64,000 bases of DNA from Agapetus fuscipes (lineage: Eukaryota > Arthropoda > Insecta > Trichoptera > Glossosomatidae), in assembly GCA_951799405.1 (NCBI GenBank), contig OX637356.1, positions 14,655,229 through 14,719,228 of the forward strand. The letters are read 5' to 3'. The number at the start of each line of letters is the position of its first letter. Position 1 is the stretch's first letter. Under the pieces are notes generated by a model. That model saw only the letters and a list, made by a program, of their open reading frames with translations, had not been told where the DNA came from and searched no databases. This document shows, piece after piece, positions 53,680 through 64,000 of this stretch. Position numbers and translations under genes: made by a program.

Positions 53680-54145
53680 CTCCGACAGAATAAGGAACAC
53701 AGAGCTACGGATAAGGTCGGGAGTAACCGATGTCGTAGAGAGAGTGGCAAAGCTAAAATGGTCCTTTGCGGGGTATGTTGCTAGAACCACCGACCAAAGA
53801 TGGACGAAGAGATCGGTAGAGTGGAGACCTCGGGAAGACAATTTCAAAATACCGGTTTCCAAGGCGAGATGCTCACCGCAGCGAGTGTCCTGCTTAAAGT
53901 GGCTCTGTGCTGGTCACGTCGCAAGGCAGAACTATGACAGGTGGCCAAAAAGGATCGTCCAGTGGCGGCCCAGGATCGTCCAAGCGGGGAGTGGGGAGAC
54001 CCCAACTGAGGTGGCTGGACGACATCAAGAAAACTCCAGGAAGAGGATAGCTGAACACAGCAGCGTATAGACAAACATGGAGAATATTGGAGGAGGCCTA
54101 CGTCCATAAATGGACTGAGAAAGTCTGAGGAAGGAAGGAAAGATA
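53680..54145 (+). mobile_element. LINE 3' fragment, partly duplicated RT C terminus
   Basis: AKLKWSFAGYVARTTDQRWT and, further on, LKWLCAGHVARQNYDRWPKR followed by QWRPRIVQAGSGETPTEV. Two LKWxxAGHVAR blocks suggest two overlapping fragments. Ends AAGGAAGGAAAG. Confidence 0.78.
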
Positions 54146-55112
54146 AGAACCGGAAGCGAGGTATCCAAAATGACAGCTTTTCGTAGATGGAAACATTTTA
54201 TTTTTAAATAAATTCGCAAAGAGTTTTACAGGTAATTCACCAACTTATTTTTGCATCGCCAGAAACAGGATTTGAAATTGGCATTAATTACAAAATTATC
54301 ATTGTTATTATAATGAATTATTAATTAATAATCACCGATGATATATTCTGCTGAACCATTGTCATGGTAACCGCCAAAGAGCCCGATGGGACTCTAACCA
54401 GCGTCGTTTTTATTGTAAACACGCCAGTCAAAGTCACCGTCTTGATCCACTTGGCCATAACGCTGACAATTAATTAGGATAATCGAGGCTCTACTGTAAC
54501 GATAAAACTCATCAAAACATGCAGCAGTGAATGCCAACTTTTTCCATGATATTATTAATAGTGTTTTATCCATTTATCATAAAAGTTAAACTTGTCGGTT
54601 CACACAAAAGCTCTGACAAACCGGTTCATTAGCTTCACTAGGCTGAAATGACAAACTCTATCCTCTAATGATCTGTCCTGAAAACTTCACGTGTAGACGT
54701 AATCAAAGCGTTTAACCAAAAAAACTGTAGAGAAATTAAACGATCACTGAAGGCGCTGTTTCAGTTTTCTTTTATATTTTTGTTTAAACGCTACGTTTGA
54801 GTTTAAGCAAATACTTTGGGACTACAATTTTGAAACTGTCAAAAAACTGTCGGCACGAAAACAAAATGAAAGTCTAGTTTATCATATTAGTACCATGTTT
54901 TTTCCATCAGTGGCTTCTGGTTAGCTATTCCATCAAAACGAATACAAAAATCAGTCACGCAATTTCCACAAATGAAGCTACGCGTGCATCGTAGAGCCCA
55001 TCAAATATAATTTGACTAATAATGCATTTTAGAAAACCATTTGTCGTATATTTATGGCAAACAAACAAGAATAGACCCATTTTAAAATCGGGGTCACATT
55101 TTGTGAACTCTT
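54146..55112. other. No recognised feature
   Basis: AT-rich; no supported exon or repeat. Confidence 0.55.
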
Positions 55113-55145
55113 CGCAACTAAGCTGTACATATAGATCAACTCAAA
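55113..55145 (-). repeat. SINE-C 3' fragment
   Basis: CGCAACTAAGCTGTACATAT only. Confidence 0.6.
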
Positions 55146-55212
55146 CAATGCAAACGAAACCTGTAACCTTCTACGAGTACTTACATTAGAAAATAATTTT
55201 ATCGCTCTTGGG

Positions 55213-55674
55213 GAATTCAAGATGTACACTTCCATTGTTCGGCCAGTTGTGTTGTACGGATGCGAAGCCTGGAGTCTGACTCAGAAACAAGAGAAAATTC
55301 TCCAGGTCTTTGAGAACAAAATGCTTCGTTGCATTCTCGGACCTGTATTTGAAGATGACAGGTGGCGTATCCGGACCAACGCGGAGCTGATGTCCGCGTT
55401 TCAAGATCCAAACATAGTGTCGGTAATGATAATGGGCCGGGCATGTAGCACGTGCAGAGGACTCCAAGATCATCAGAACAGTTTTGGATGGTGCCCCCTC
55501 AGGTGTTAGACCACTCGGACGTCCCAGAATGCGGTGGGCAGACAACGTTGAAGCCGACGCCGAAGTTTTGGGAGTGAGGGGACCATGGAGGGAAGCAGCA
55601 CAAGACAGAGAGTCCTGGAGGATTGTGGTGCGGGAGGCCCTGAGCTTTCAAGGCTTATGAGCCGAAGAAATGAC
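55213..55674 (+). mobile_element. LINE 3' fragment, sister of 4735-5059
   Basis: MYTSIVRPVVLYGCEAWSLT and QVFENKMLRCILGPVFEDDR, then [13 protein letters not shown] short deletion near 55430 shifts the frame; the tail from [12 protein letters not shown] to the stop matches the other copy. Confidence 0.87.
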
Positions 55675-55678
55675 AAAT

Positions 55679-55922
55679 CGCTCCCCCAGTTCTTGTTTAC
55701 CGTATACGCCAATCTTGTCAAATATGACTTTTTCATGCAGTTGTCTTATGAATCAAATTCTACACAATCTGAGCTAAGAAAAACCGTGAAACTCGATAAT
55801 GTGAGAGTTCTTTTAAATATTTATAATATAAATTTATTGTGTTTATAAGACACATTGGTCCAGTACACATGCATGTAAAATTTTCTCAATAGCGTATACG
55901 ATAAACAAGAACTAAGGCAGCG
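55679..55922 (+). repeat. MITE with 4-bp target duplication (family E), 244 bp
   Basis: CGCTCCCCCAGTTCTTG to CAAGAACTAAGGCAGCG; AAAT at 55675-55678 and 55923-55926. Inserted at the end of the LINE fragment. Confidence 0.92.
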
Positions 55923-55984
55923 AAATGACAATGCTCTTGGGGAATTAGCATTTACTACGTTCTGTTTTATTTTTTGAGCTCATA

Positions 55985-56113
55985 TTCTTTGAGTTATATG
56001 TTAGTATGAGGCAGACCTCTCATGGTGTAAAAATCGAACTCACGTTTGTCAATGCAACCCCTGTTTCAGGAAAGCAGGATGAGAGTTTCAAGGTCTATGT
56101 TCATTTGAAATCA
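55985..56113 (+). repeat. SINE-B 5' fragment, diverged
   Basis: TTTGAGTTATATGTTAGTATGAGGC and AACCCCTGTTTCAGGAAAG. Confidence 0.7.
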
Positions 56114-56124
56114 AGTTAGCGAAA

Positions 56125-56455
56125 GTTCAAGGAGAATGTGAAAGTAAAGGTACAGAATAATGTGATGAGATGAATTGGATATGGAGAAAGAATAAAATAC
56201 TGACCAAATGTAAATGAGGAACTGTGAAACGAAAAAGAAAGAAGGAGACAAAGTAAGGTACAACAGTTTCAGTATGGTGGAAGAAAAAAATGGGTGTAGG
56301 TATGTAGTGAATGTAAAAGAAGGAAATGTTTAAAAAAAAGATGATTCATATGAATGAGTTAAAAGAGGTATTCAAGAATAGAAAGAAATAAAGGCAACGT
56401 TGCAGTGAGAACCTTTAGTGGAATAATGACAAAGTTACAGTTACAAAAACCAAAA
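56125..56455 (+). mobile_element. LINE 3' fragment, degraded
   Basis: GTGAAAGTAAAGGTACAGAATAA... and ACAAAGTTACAGTTACA tail align with the end of 50160-50842; many stops. Confidence 0.75.
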
Positions 56456-57088
56456 AACTTGGTCATTCTGATAACAACATTATTTACAACTTTTTAAATT
56501 AAGATTGTATCAAACTTCTCCTTGAATGAACGAGTATTAACATAGAGCCTTTCCAGTTCCGTGTCTACGATACTAAACCTTCGAAATGATGTCTCGGTTT
56601 AAAAGCCTTTTATGAAATGAATTTTGCAGTCATTAAATCATGGTGGGGTCCGTGTCTATGCAATATTTACGCTAAAGCCTGAAACGTTTCTGGACCCCGA
56701 GTAAAAAAAATCCTAAGTATAGCGTTTACTAGAGAATGTATGAAATCTAAAACAGCGTCTCCAAGGACGCGTTTAGTTTCCTTACACTTTTGGAAAACCG
56801 ATACGATTGAGTTTAAACGTGAAGTTGTATACTTGGTATCCAACTTGTTAAATGTATAACAAGTTTTGGGTAAAATAATATTACTGTAGTTTTCAGGGAA
56901 GTCGAAGGCAGTGGTTCACAACTATTTAGTAAAAGTGTGTGAGTTTTTGAGTCAGAAATGTGACAGCTATTGTAAAAAAAAAATTGCCTGAATAAAACCT
57001 ATTGCATTTTTTTTCCCAAGCATTGGTTTTTTAAGATTTATTTTTAAGTTTTTGTTATTTTTATATACCTGAATGTTATTTATTATTC
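56456..57088. other. No recognised feature
   Basis: AT-rich, no ORF of note. Confidence 0.55.
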
Positions 57089-57312
57089 GTATTCCTTGAT
57101 TTATAGGTTGGTTCAGGATACATATAGGACAGATTGGTTTCGTATGAGGCTGACCACCCATCCTGTAACAAATGCTCCACTTTGCCAGTGTCACCACTGT
57201 TTCAGGGAAGGTCGGCAAAAGTTGAAAGGTTATGTTCATTTGATGTTTGCTTTTAATTTAAAGTAAACATTCAGCATTTGTAAGCGCGAACTTACACGTG
57301 TCTGTTTGTGTA
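57089..57312 (+). repeat. SINE-B copy with 28-bp internal insertion
   Basis: TCCTTGATTTATAGGTTGGT, an extra TCAGGATACATATAGGAC block, then GTATGAGGCTGACCACCCAT to TACACGTGTCTGTTTGTG. Confidence 0.8.
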
Positions 57313-57703
57313 GTAAATGTAGTGTAGATAGGTCAGCCTTTGATGGACATGAGGCAAACGATTTGGCTGCGCGTCCCACAAAGGATTTAAACCACCGGTT
57401 GTGCATCACTGTCCTTTGAGTTTTTTACAAGTACATCGTCTGCTACCCCATCACGCCATATTTTGGAAGTTTGCAAACTTCGGGACCAACCCAACAATTT
57501 AATAAAAGTATTTTAAACATCCCCGACCTAAAAACTTTTTTGTGTTGTAGGCTTTAGTATTCTTGCTGGAATGATAACTCGCTAATTGTCGATTAATGAG
57601 ATTTGAGATTAATCAAATGATAAGGTTAACCATCAGTTAATTTAATCTTGAAAATAATGCAACGGAACTGCCCTTGGTTAACATTTGAAGACTACTACAG
57701 AAG

Positions 57704-57950
57704 AAGAATAAGGAATTTCAGTTGGAGGAAATCATGAGTAGGTAAATAAAAACTTGAAATTTGAAATCACGATTATTGCCTAAAACAAAGAACCGGAAAT
57801 ACCGCCATAAACTGTGACAGCGACTGTCGTGGCATTTCAAATTTTGCAGAGCTTTAGATACACACAGATACGACTAGATTTTACTTTTTCTTATGAACTT
57901 ATTTTCTTATTTGTACTGACATTCCTTGTTTTTCCCCTGCAGTCTTTATG
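57704..57950 (+). repeat. Unclassified repeat, paralog of 24600-25060
   Basis: TGAAATCACGATTATTGCCT, CCGCCATAAACTGTGA, TTGTTTTTCCCCTG; lacks the RT scrap present in the other copy. Confidence 0.75.
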
Positions 57951-58123
57951 TATTAATCGTAACTTGAAATACAATTTTAACAAATGAAAGAAAATAGCGG
58001 TTGATCTGCAATGTTGGGCAACGGCCAAGGCTTTTTAGTTATCAATTTTTATTTTTATTGTTAGTTTGTTTGTTTTTTATACAGCTTGTGTACGAATATA
58101 CACTTTTTTATTTTATTTTACTT

Positions 58124-58570
58124 GACTTATAGATTGGTGTGAAGTAGCCTCCTTTAGATATTGTCAATAAAGTTGTGATGTCGTAGCGCCGGGTTGCTCG
58201 GCCAACACTAATTAATGTTTTTTTATTGGTTGCTAAGTACTCTAGTTACATAAACGCGTGAAGTTTGCACGCCGTGAAAAAATATCTAAAATCCGTGCAA
58301 AAACCGTTCCGACTAAACGAGGTCCGCAAGTGAATTGACGTAGGCAATATTGTGACGTCGCCCAGCCAGGTTGCTAAAGAAGAGGCATACAAATATTTTG
58401 TTATTGGTTGCTAAGGCCGGCAATCACGTACAAGACTGACTTTTGCTAGCCAAGTCCATTGGTTCTACTCACAGGTTCTACTATTCTCTATAACTAACAA
58501 CATCGCCAGGATTGTATCGATTTTTTCACAGCATGGGTGGTTGGCTTCATGCCGACCTGTTAGTCAAAAA
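58124..58570. repeat. Two repeat-M units between inverted SINE-B heads
   Basis: 58124-58152 (plus) and 58530-58570 (minus) are SINE-B 5' ends. Between them two related units carry GTGAYGTCG... and TTATTGGTTGCTAAG (58230, 58400). Confidence 0.65.
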
Positions 58571-59166
58571 GCTTCAAAATTCAAAACTAAATACAAAAGA
58601 AAGACACAAACAAAATAAAATGAAAAACAATTTGTTCATTATTAGACGTATTTCAATCACTACATAATTTTCAAAATATGTACATTTTTTGTGGAAAGAA
58701 TCTGATTTATTTATTGACGGTTTGGATGGTTTGAAGATTTACACAAGAAATTATTTTTTATTTTATCACAATAAACATTCAAAATTTTGGGATTTTATAA
58801 CGAAAAATATGTTTTTTTAATAATTAATATGTTTTTACCAGCTGTTTACTTGTCTAACATCGGACAATCCATATTTTTTGTGAACACTCCTGCCGTTTTT
58901 ACAAGGGTACACGTGTGTAGGGGTGAATTTGTAAAGTATGACTAAGTAACCAGAACATGTGGGCTCTACCTACCATATTATACAGGTGAAGTCCCCTCCA
59001 GTTTTTTCTACTGCACCGTCAGTCACTCCCCCACCAAAATAAAAAAGGTTATTTATTTATGTCGCCATGGTAACCGTGCTATCTACGGGTTATTTTGATA
59101 AAATTCAATTAATTAAGCTCTGGATGTGCGTTTGTACCTACTATAATAATAATAATATAATATAAT
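58571..59166. other. No recognised feature
   Basis: AT-rich; short ATA repeats near 59140-59165 lead into the next SINE-B tail. Confidence 0.55.
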
Positions 59167-59771
59167 ATCTATAATCTAAGTTGCAAGGATATATTCATTT
59201 ACATGCTCTCAGATGTGTGCCCACAAACAAACACGTGTAGTTCGCGCTTACAAATGCTGAATGTGTACTTACAAATAAAATTCAAACCTCAAATGAACAT
59301 AAGCCCTACAACTTTTGCCGACCTTCCCTGAAACAGGGGTGACATTGACACAGTGAACCATTTTTTACAGTATGTGTGGTCAGCCTCATACCAACCTATA
59401 AGTCATGGAATAATACTAATGTGGTAAAATATGGATAAAAAAGTTTTTTGATGTCCATATATATTATTGTTTATTGATTTTTAAATTGTAATTTATTGTG
59501 TATGTTCCTTGACTTACAGGTTAGTAAGCGGCTGTAGACCACCCATGCTGTAGAAAATGGTTCACTTTGCCAATGTCACCCCTGTTTCAGGGAAGTTCGG
59601 CAAGAGTTGCAGGGCTTATTTTCATTTGAGATTGGGTTTTTTTATATTGTAGGTCCACGTGCGGCATGTGTGAGCGCGAAATTATGCGTGTCTGCTTGTG
59701 GGAATGCATTTGATATGAATCTCAAATGATACATATCTTTTCAGCTTAGATTTAGATTTAGATTAGATTTA
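59167..59771. repeat. Head-to-head pair of full SINE-B copies
   Basis: Minus copy 59167-59410 and plus copy 59503-59771, 92 bp apart, both complete with GATTTA-type tails. Confidence 0.9.
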
Positions 59772-59999
59772 GTAAAAGTGAATAAGTGACATATTAAGCT
59801 GACATGGGTTTCTCAGATAAATGCACTTTTTTCCTATTTTCTACGAGAGAAAACACTAACAAAGTGTGATAATCCTGTAGTTTAGTAGAAGACCTTGCCG
59901 GTATCCCATTCTGGAGGTGAAGTGCACAAAAAATATGGATTGTCCGATGTTAGACAAGTAGAAAACAGCTGGTAAAAAACATTTTTTTTTTTGTAAATA

Positions 60000-60185
60000 G
60001 ATTTGTGGAAAGGAATGCAATCTATTTTGCCTGGCTAGTTGTCTCCATGCGAAAGCAGAAGCTTGTGTGCATGCAACGGCATCTGTTGAACCAGGGTCGA
60101 AGTTATCGTCGCGGGATTCGAACCAACGTTATCCGGTTCCAAATAACCCGACTTGATCCCCGCGGCCATAGCACCGACAAACAAA
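60000..60185 (-). repeat. SINE-G copy with tRNA-like head
   Basis: Minus: GTCGGTGCTATGGCCGCGGG, GGTTCGAATCCCGCGACGA (B box), GGTTCAACAGATGCCGTTGC, then AGGCAAAATAGATTGC. Best copy of the family. Confidence 0.82.
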
Positions 60186-60387
60186 TTTAATAAATGCATT
60201 TTCTCCGTTTCCATATTCTTTCTCTGTTTCTATTTTCTTATAAACATTTTTCAATCAATGTATTTTTTATAATATGGTTGGTCACGTACTGCACTCTCCG
60301 CGTGAATGGGCTGGAATAACGATGTAATATTATTTAATAAGAGTTTAAGGCTAATACACGGCCGGCTGATGATGCATCCTATGGTAT

Positions 60388-60499
60388 CCTATTTTGGGTT
60401 TGAAATAAACACCGAAACGGGAAATTATTTCTGGCACCCTCGTTGGGATTCGAACCCGAGGAATGCAAGCACTCTAATAATTGAGCTATCGACCGTACA
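60388..60499 (-). repeat. SINE-C head fragment
   Basis: GGGATTCGAACCCGAGGAAT and GAGCTATCGACCGTAC; the anticodon arm is deleted. Confidence 0.8.
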
Positions 60500-60519
60500 T
60501 GAAACCCGTGAAAACTTTC

Positions 60520-60784
60520 TAATCTAATCTAATCTAAGTTGCAAAAATATGTTACATTGGAGATTCACATTACATGCACTCTCACAACCAGACACGTACA
60601 AGTTCGCGCTTGCACATGCCTCATGTGAACCTACAACATAAATACCAAATCTCAAATGGACATACCTACACCCTGCAACTCTTGCCGTCCTTCCCTGTAA
60701 CAGGGGTGACATTGTCAAAGTGAACCATTTTTACAGCATGGGTGGTCATACATTTACAATCACCAACCTATAAGTCAAGGAACA
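60520..60784 (-). repeat. SINE-B copy
   Basis: Tail of three AATCT units, full body, 5' end at CCAACCTATAAGTCAAGG. A SINE-C copy follows directly. Confidence 0.9.
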
Positions 60785-60805
60785 TACACAAAAAAAAAAA
60801 AAAAA

Positions 60806-61133
60806 CGCAACTAAGCTACACATATAGTGTAACTTCTTGCCGCGTTATCCCCGAAGGGGTCGCATGTGGCGAGTTGAACCTTTTTATTTTTACAGGTAAG
60901 GGGGCCGGCCTTACGCCAACCACTTCAGTTGAAGTGGGGGTTTCCCAGCTCCCGAGGGGGCTGGTACTCATTTCTTGTGCAGGCTGAGTAAACCTTGCCG
61001 GTATTTTTATTATGGGGTTTGAAATAAACACCGAAATAGGAAATCATTTCTGACACCCTCCTCGGTGGGATTCGAACCCGAGCTCACGGGGTAGAATGCA
61101 AGCACTCTACCAACTGAGCTATCGACCGGACTA
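60806..61133 (-). repeat. SINE-C copy, full length
   Basis: Head (minus) at 61070-61133, body, GTGTAGCTTAGTTGCG end followed by a T run (A run 60787-60805 on the plus strand). Confidence 0.92.
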
Positions 61134-61214
61134 ATTACATTTTATAAATCAGTATATAATAACATTGTCAAAACTAAACAGAAAACAAATTACAATTTAA
61201 CAAACGCTAGCCGC

Positions 61215-61330
61215 CAACATTACAGATCAACCGCCATTTCTTTCTGTCCTTGCATGCTTCTTTCATTTCCTCCAGAGTCATAACCTTTTTCATACAGGCT
61301 CTTCTTTTATTATGACTCTGGATATTCCAT
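61215..61330 (+). repeat. Repeat K, uninterrupted copy
   Basis: ACAGATCAACCGCCATTTCT directly followed by CCTCCAGAGTCATAACC; the empty-site partner of 47955-48445. Confidence 0.85.
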
Positions 61331-61691
61331 TCATTTGGTAAACTTTAATTGGTGATATTAAAAAAACACTACGATGATTGCTGATCTTCGATAGGATTTG
61401 AACTCAAAGAAAATGAGTTCATAAATAGATAAATAAATACATATTTGTTTAGTCTATTTCTAGATCCGCAGTACTCCACTTTCTATATATAGTTTCTGTC
61501 GACGTGCTTCAAGTCTTGCAATTTTATTTATTGGCATTCAAAGTTTCCTTCATATTCGTAAACAATAATATTTGTAAACAAATAAACAACAAAATATTCA
61601 TAAACAATCAAGCAAACAAACAAACAAGAAATAGAGTTATTTCTGTCAACTGTCACATACCAGTCTGGTCGATGGTTCACTTGGTAGTGCT
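61331..61691. other. No recognised feature
   Basis: AT-rich, AAACA-rich near 61560-61640. Confidence 0.55.
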
Positions 61692-62010
61692 ACGCAACTA
61701 AGCTACACATATAGTTTAACTTCTTGCCGCGTTCTCCCCGAAGCAGTAACATGTGGCGAGTAGTGAACCTATTTATTTTTACAGGTAAAGGCTTTACGCC
61801 GACCACATCCGTTGAAGTGGGAGTTTCGCAGCTTCCGAGGGAGCTGGTACTTATTTCTAGTGAGGGCTGAGAAAACCTTGCCGGTATTTTATTTTGGGTT
61901 TGAAATAAACACCGAAACTGGAAATCATTTCTGACACCCTCGGTGCGATTCGAACTCGAGATCTCGGCATGGAATGCAAGCGCTCTACCAACAGAGCTAT
62001 CGACCGGAAC
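61692..62010 (-). repeat. SINE-C copy, full length
   Basis: CGCAACTAAGCTACACATAT to GAGCTATCGACCGGAA; moderately diverged. Confidence 0.9.
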
Positions 62011-62054
62011 CACTCGCGTTTATTGCCAGGGTCAGCTAGGGTTCTATCCCTAAC

Positions 62055-62150
62055 CCGTCTTGCGGGTACACACTACGGACTCGTTATCGGAATGTCGTGA
62101 GTTCAATTCCTGACGGAGTTCAAGAAATGGCAAAAACCATGGATGATTCA
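62055..62150 (+). repeat. SINE-A head fragment
   Basis: ACTACGGACTCGTTATCGGA and GAGTTCAATTCCTGACGGAG. Confidence 0.65.
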
Positions 62151-62182
62151 TTACTGCAAAGAAATCCTTGTATTGAAATATT

Positions 62183-63066
62183 TAATCTAATTTAAATTGC
62201 ACAGACATGTAACATTCGGTATTCACATTATATGCATTTTCACAAGCAGACACGTATAAGTTCGCGCTTGGACATGCAGCATGTGAACCTACAACATAAA
62301 AACCCAAATCTCAAATCAAAATAAACCCTGCAACTCTTGCCGATCTTCCCTGAAACAGGGGTGACATTGGCAAGGTGAACCATTTTGAAGAAAGAAACAC
62401 AAAGTAGGAAAATCGTCAAACTAAATTTGAAAAAGCGGGCTCCCATTTTTTTACAACAACAAAAAATGGGATATGAGCTTACGATTGAGTTTTTAGAAAA
62501 TATAAAATAAATCAGCAAAAATCCCAGAAAAAAAATTTTGACAATTAAAAAATACAACCGAAAAAATCACTTCAGTAAATAGGCATAAATAATTCTTAAT
62601 CTAAATCTAAGTTGCAAAGATATAGCAAACACGTATAATTTCGCGCTAACACATGTCGAATGTGGACCTACAATCTTAAAACCCAATCGCAAATTAACAT
62701 AAGCCCTGCAACTCTTGCCGACCTTCCCTGAAACAGAGTTGACATTGGAAAAGTGAACCAATTTTTTTCAGTATGGGTGGTCTGCCTCTTACCATCCAGG
62801 AATGTCAAAATCTGAATTAATTTTTTTAATGAATTAAACATCAAATAGGAAAATCACTAAATTTGAAACAATCTGGTTTCAATTTTTTACAAAACAAAAA
62901 TTTTAATTGTAGCTTACGATTGAATTATCTGCAGAGGCTCTGGCCACCCCTATCGGAATGGCGACAGAGTTACAGTTACAGAAATCAGCAAAAACCCAGA
63001 AAAAAATGCTGGCAATTAAAAAATACCACGGAAAAAACCAGTTCAGTACATAATTAAAAATATTTT
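62183..63066. repeat. Tandem duplication of a SINE-B plus flank
   Basis: Unit 1 (62183-62597) and unit 2 (62598-63066) each hold a minus SINE-B followed by related sequence (TTACGATTGA, ATCAGCAAAAA, ACAATTAAAAAATAC, TTCAGTA). Unit 2 has a LINE 3' scrap at 62929-62980. Confidence 0.85.
62929..62980 (+). mobile_element. Very short LINE 3' end
   Basis: CTGCAGAGGCTCTGGCCACC ... GCGACAGAGTTACAGTTACAG equals the 3' end of 50160-50842. Confidence 0.85.
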
Positions 63067-63161
63067 TTCATGATGTAAGCACGTCCGGGAATTGCCATCG
63101 CTGTAAAGGGTCAAGACGTTGTATTGATTAATTAGATTTTTAATTCGGGCAGCAATTAATC

Positions 63162-63232
63162 GGTCTGGTGAGAATCGAACCTTGCCCCTCGGTCTGTGCA
63201 CCGGACGCTCTAACCAGCGCGCGTGGATCGTT
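63162..63232 (-). repeat. tRNA-like SINE head, another family
   Basis: Minus: GCGCTGGTTAGAGCGTCC (A-box region) and GGTTCGATTCTCACCAG (B-box region). No CCA context; likely SINE head or tRNA pseudogene. Confidence 0.55.
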
Positions 63233-63340
63233 TAATTTAATGGACACATAATATAACAAATTAATTGTCAATTGACCTAAAGGTTAGTAATACGGTGACC
63301 ATATAAGACGCAAAAAAATAGTTACAATTATTTATTTTAC

Positions 63341-63665
63341 AGTCCGGTCGATAGCTCAGTTGGTAGAGTGCTTGCATTCCATGCCGTGAGCTCGGGTTCG
63401 AATCCCACCGAGGGTGTCAGAAATGATTTCCCGTTTCGGTGTTTATTTCAAACCCAAAAATAAAAATACCGGCAAGTTTTACTCAGCCTTCCAAAGAAAG
63501 AGTACCAGCCCCCTCGGCAGCTGGGAAACCTCCACTTCAAGTGAAGTGTTTGGCATAAGGCCGGCCCCCTTACCTTTAAAAATAAATAAGTTCGACTCGC
63601 CGATTGCGAAATCCTTCGAGGATAAAGCAGCGAGAAGTTACATTATATGTGCAGCTTAGTTGCGA
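63341..63665 (+). repeat. SINE-C copy, full length
   Basis: GGTCGATAGCTCAGTTGGTA (A box), GGTTCGAATCCCACCGAGG (B box), CGTTTCGGTGTTTATTTCAA, ACCTCCACTTCAAGTGAAGT, end TGTGCAGCTTAGTTGCG. Confidence 0.92.
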
Positions 63666-64000
63666 CAAAAGCATCAGTCAAAAGCTTTGAAAAAATAATC
63701 ATACAAATTTGAATTTTAAAACATGAATTCCAAATGATTTTTTACCCCGAACAGTTGGTCAGCATGTTAATAAATGAACATGACAGTAATAATTCATTTT
63801 CATGTATCTGAGTAATGATTTTTCTAAATGGTCCATACACATTATTTTAAGTAGCTTATTCCATTTCTTTCTTACATCAAAAAAACTCCCCCAACACTCA
63901 ATCGGAGCGTGAAAATTAACTCGACTTTAAACCAGTAGCACAGTGCTTGCCAAACTGTTTTAGGTAGAGAAAAAATCGTACAATATTATACTTTTTGAAA
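63666..64000. other. No recognised feature
   Basis: AT-rich flank to the window end. Confidence 0.6.

Noticed and set aside
63343..63413. tRNA gene (cloverleaf-like sequence with A and B boxes)
   Set aside because: It is the head of a SINE-C copy with the full SINE body following; the same holds for the heads of SINE-A and SINE-G copies.

Overview
This window is eukaryotic nuclear DNA, almost certainly from an insect (at least an arthropod). The reasons are a large spliced gene with GT-AG and some GC-AG introns, an H2A.X-type histone ending in SQEY, and dense interspersed repeats: several tRNA-derived SINE families, MITEs, a Jockey/CR1-like LINE, RTE-like LINE 3' ends, a Penelope-like remnant and a DD41D Tc1/mariner copy. 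The exact order is not readable from the sequence; a hemipteran is a weak guess. No CRISPR array, operon or other prokaryotic feature is present.

Positions 577-40714, minus strand, hold one gene: rootletin (CROCC/Root), the ciliary-rootlet coiled-coil protein. I placed 31 exons (numbered w1-w31 from the 5' side, which is the high-coordinate end). They sum to 5748 nt, or 1916 codons. All 30 junctions keep the reading frame, and the predicted protein stays colinear with the rootletin family from an N-terminal linker to close to the C terminus. The first coding exon(s) with the ATG and the last few dozen residues were not found and probably lie outside the window or in unrecognised short exons. 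Three of the 30 introns use GC donors.

One other probable host gene is present: an intronless H2A.X histone gene at 6542-6952 on the plus strand, antisense inside the w24-w25 intron of rootletin.

Most remaining sequence is transposon-derived. The w8-w9 intron carries a nearly complete two-ORF non-LTR element (28155-32300, minus strand) with one frameshift. The repeat families, named locally, are: SINE-A (tRNA head, about 300 bp), SINE-B (about 270 bp, no recognised head, GATTTA-type tail), SINE-C (tRNA head, about 325 bp), SINE-G (tRNA-like head), a hAT-type MITE with perfect 8-bp target duplications, a 4-bp-TSD MITE, a MITE opening GGGGCTGTCC, and several foldback structures. Several duplicated segments preserve empty and filled insertion sites, which fix element boundaries.

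From 40715 to 64000 (upstream of the recognised rootletin exons) I see no convincing host exon. It is nested SINEs, LINE 3' ends, one damaged mariner copy, a Penelope-like remnant, tandem repeats and plain AT-rich DNA. I found no clearly new multi-gene system. The most unusual items are the GC-AG cluster, a 5S-rRNA/tRNA composite repeat, a recurrent SINE-A/SINE-C chimera, a triplicated splice donor invaded by a hAT MITE, and an unidentified 397-bp insertion with a 13-bp target duplication.
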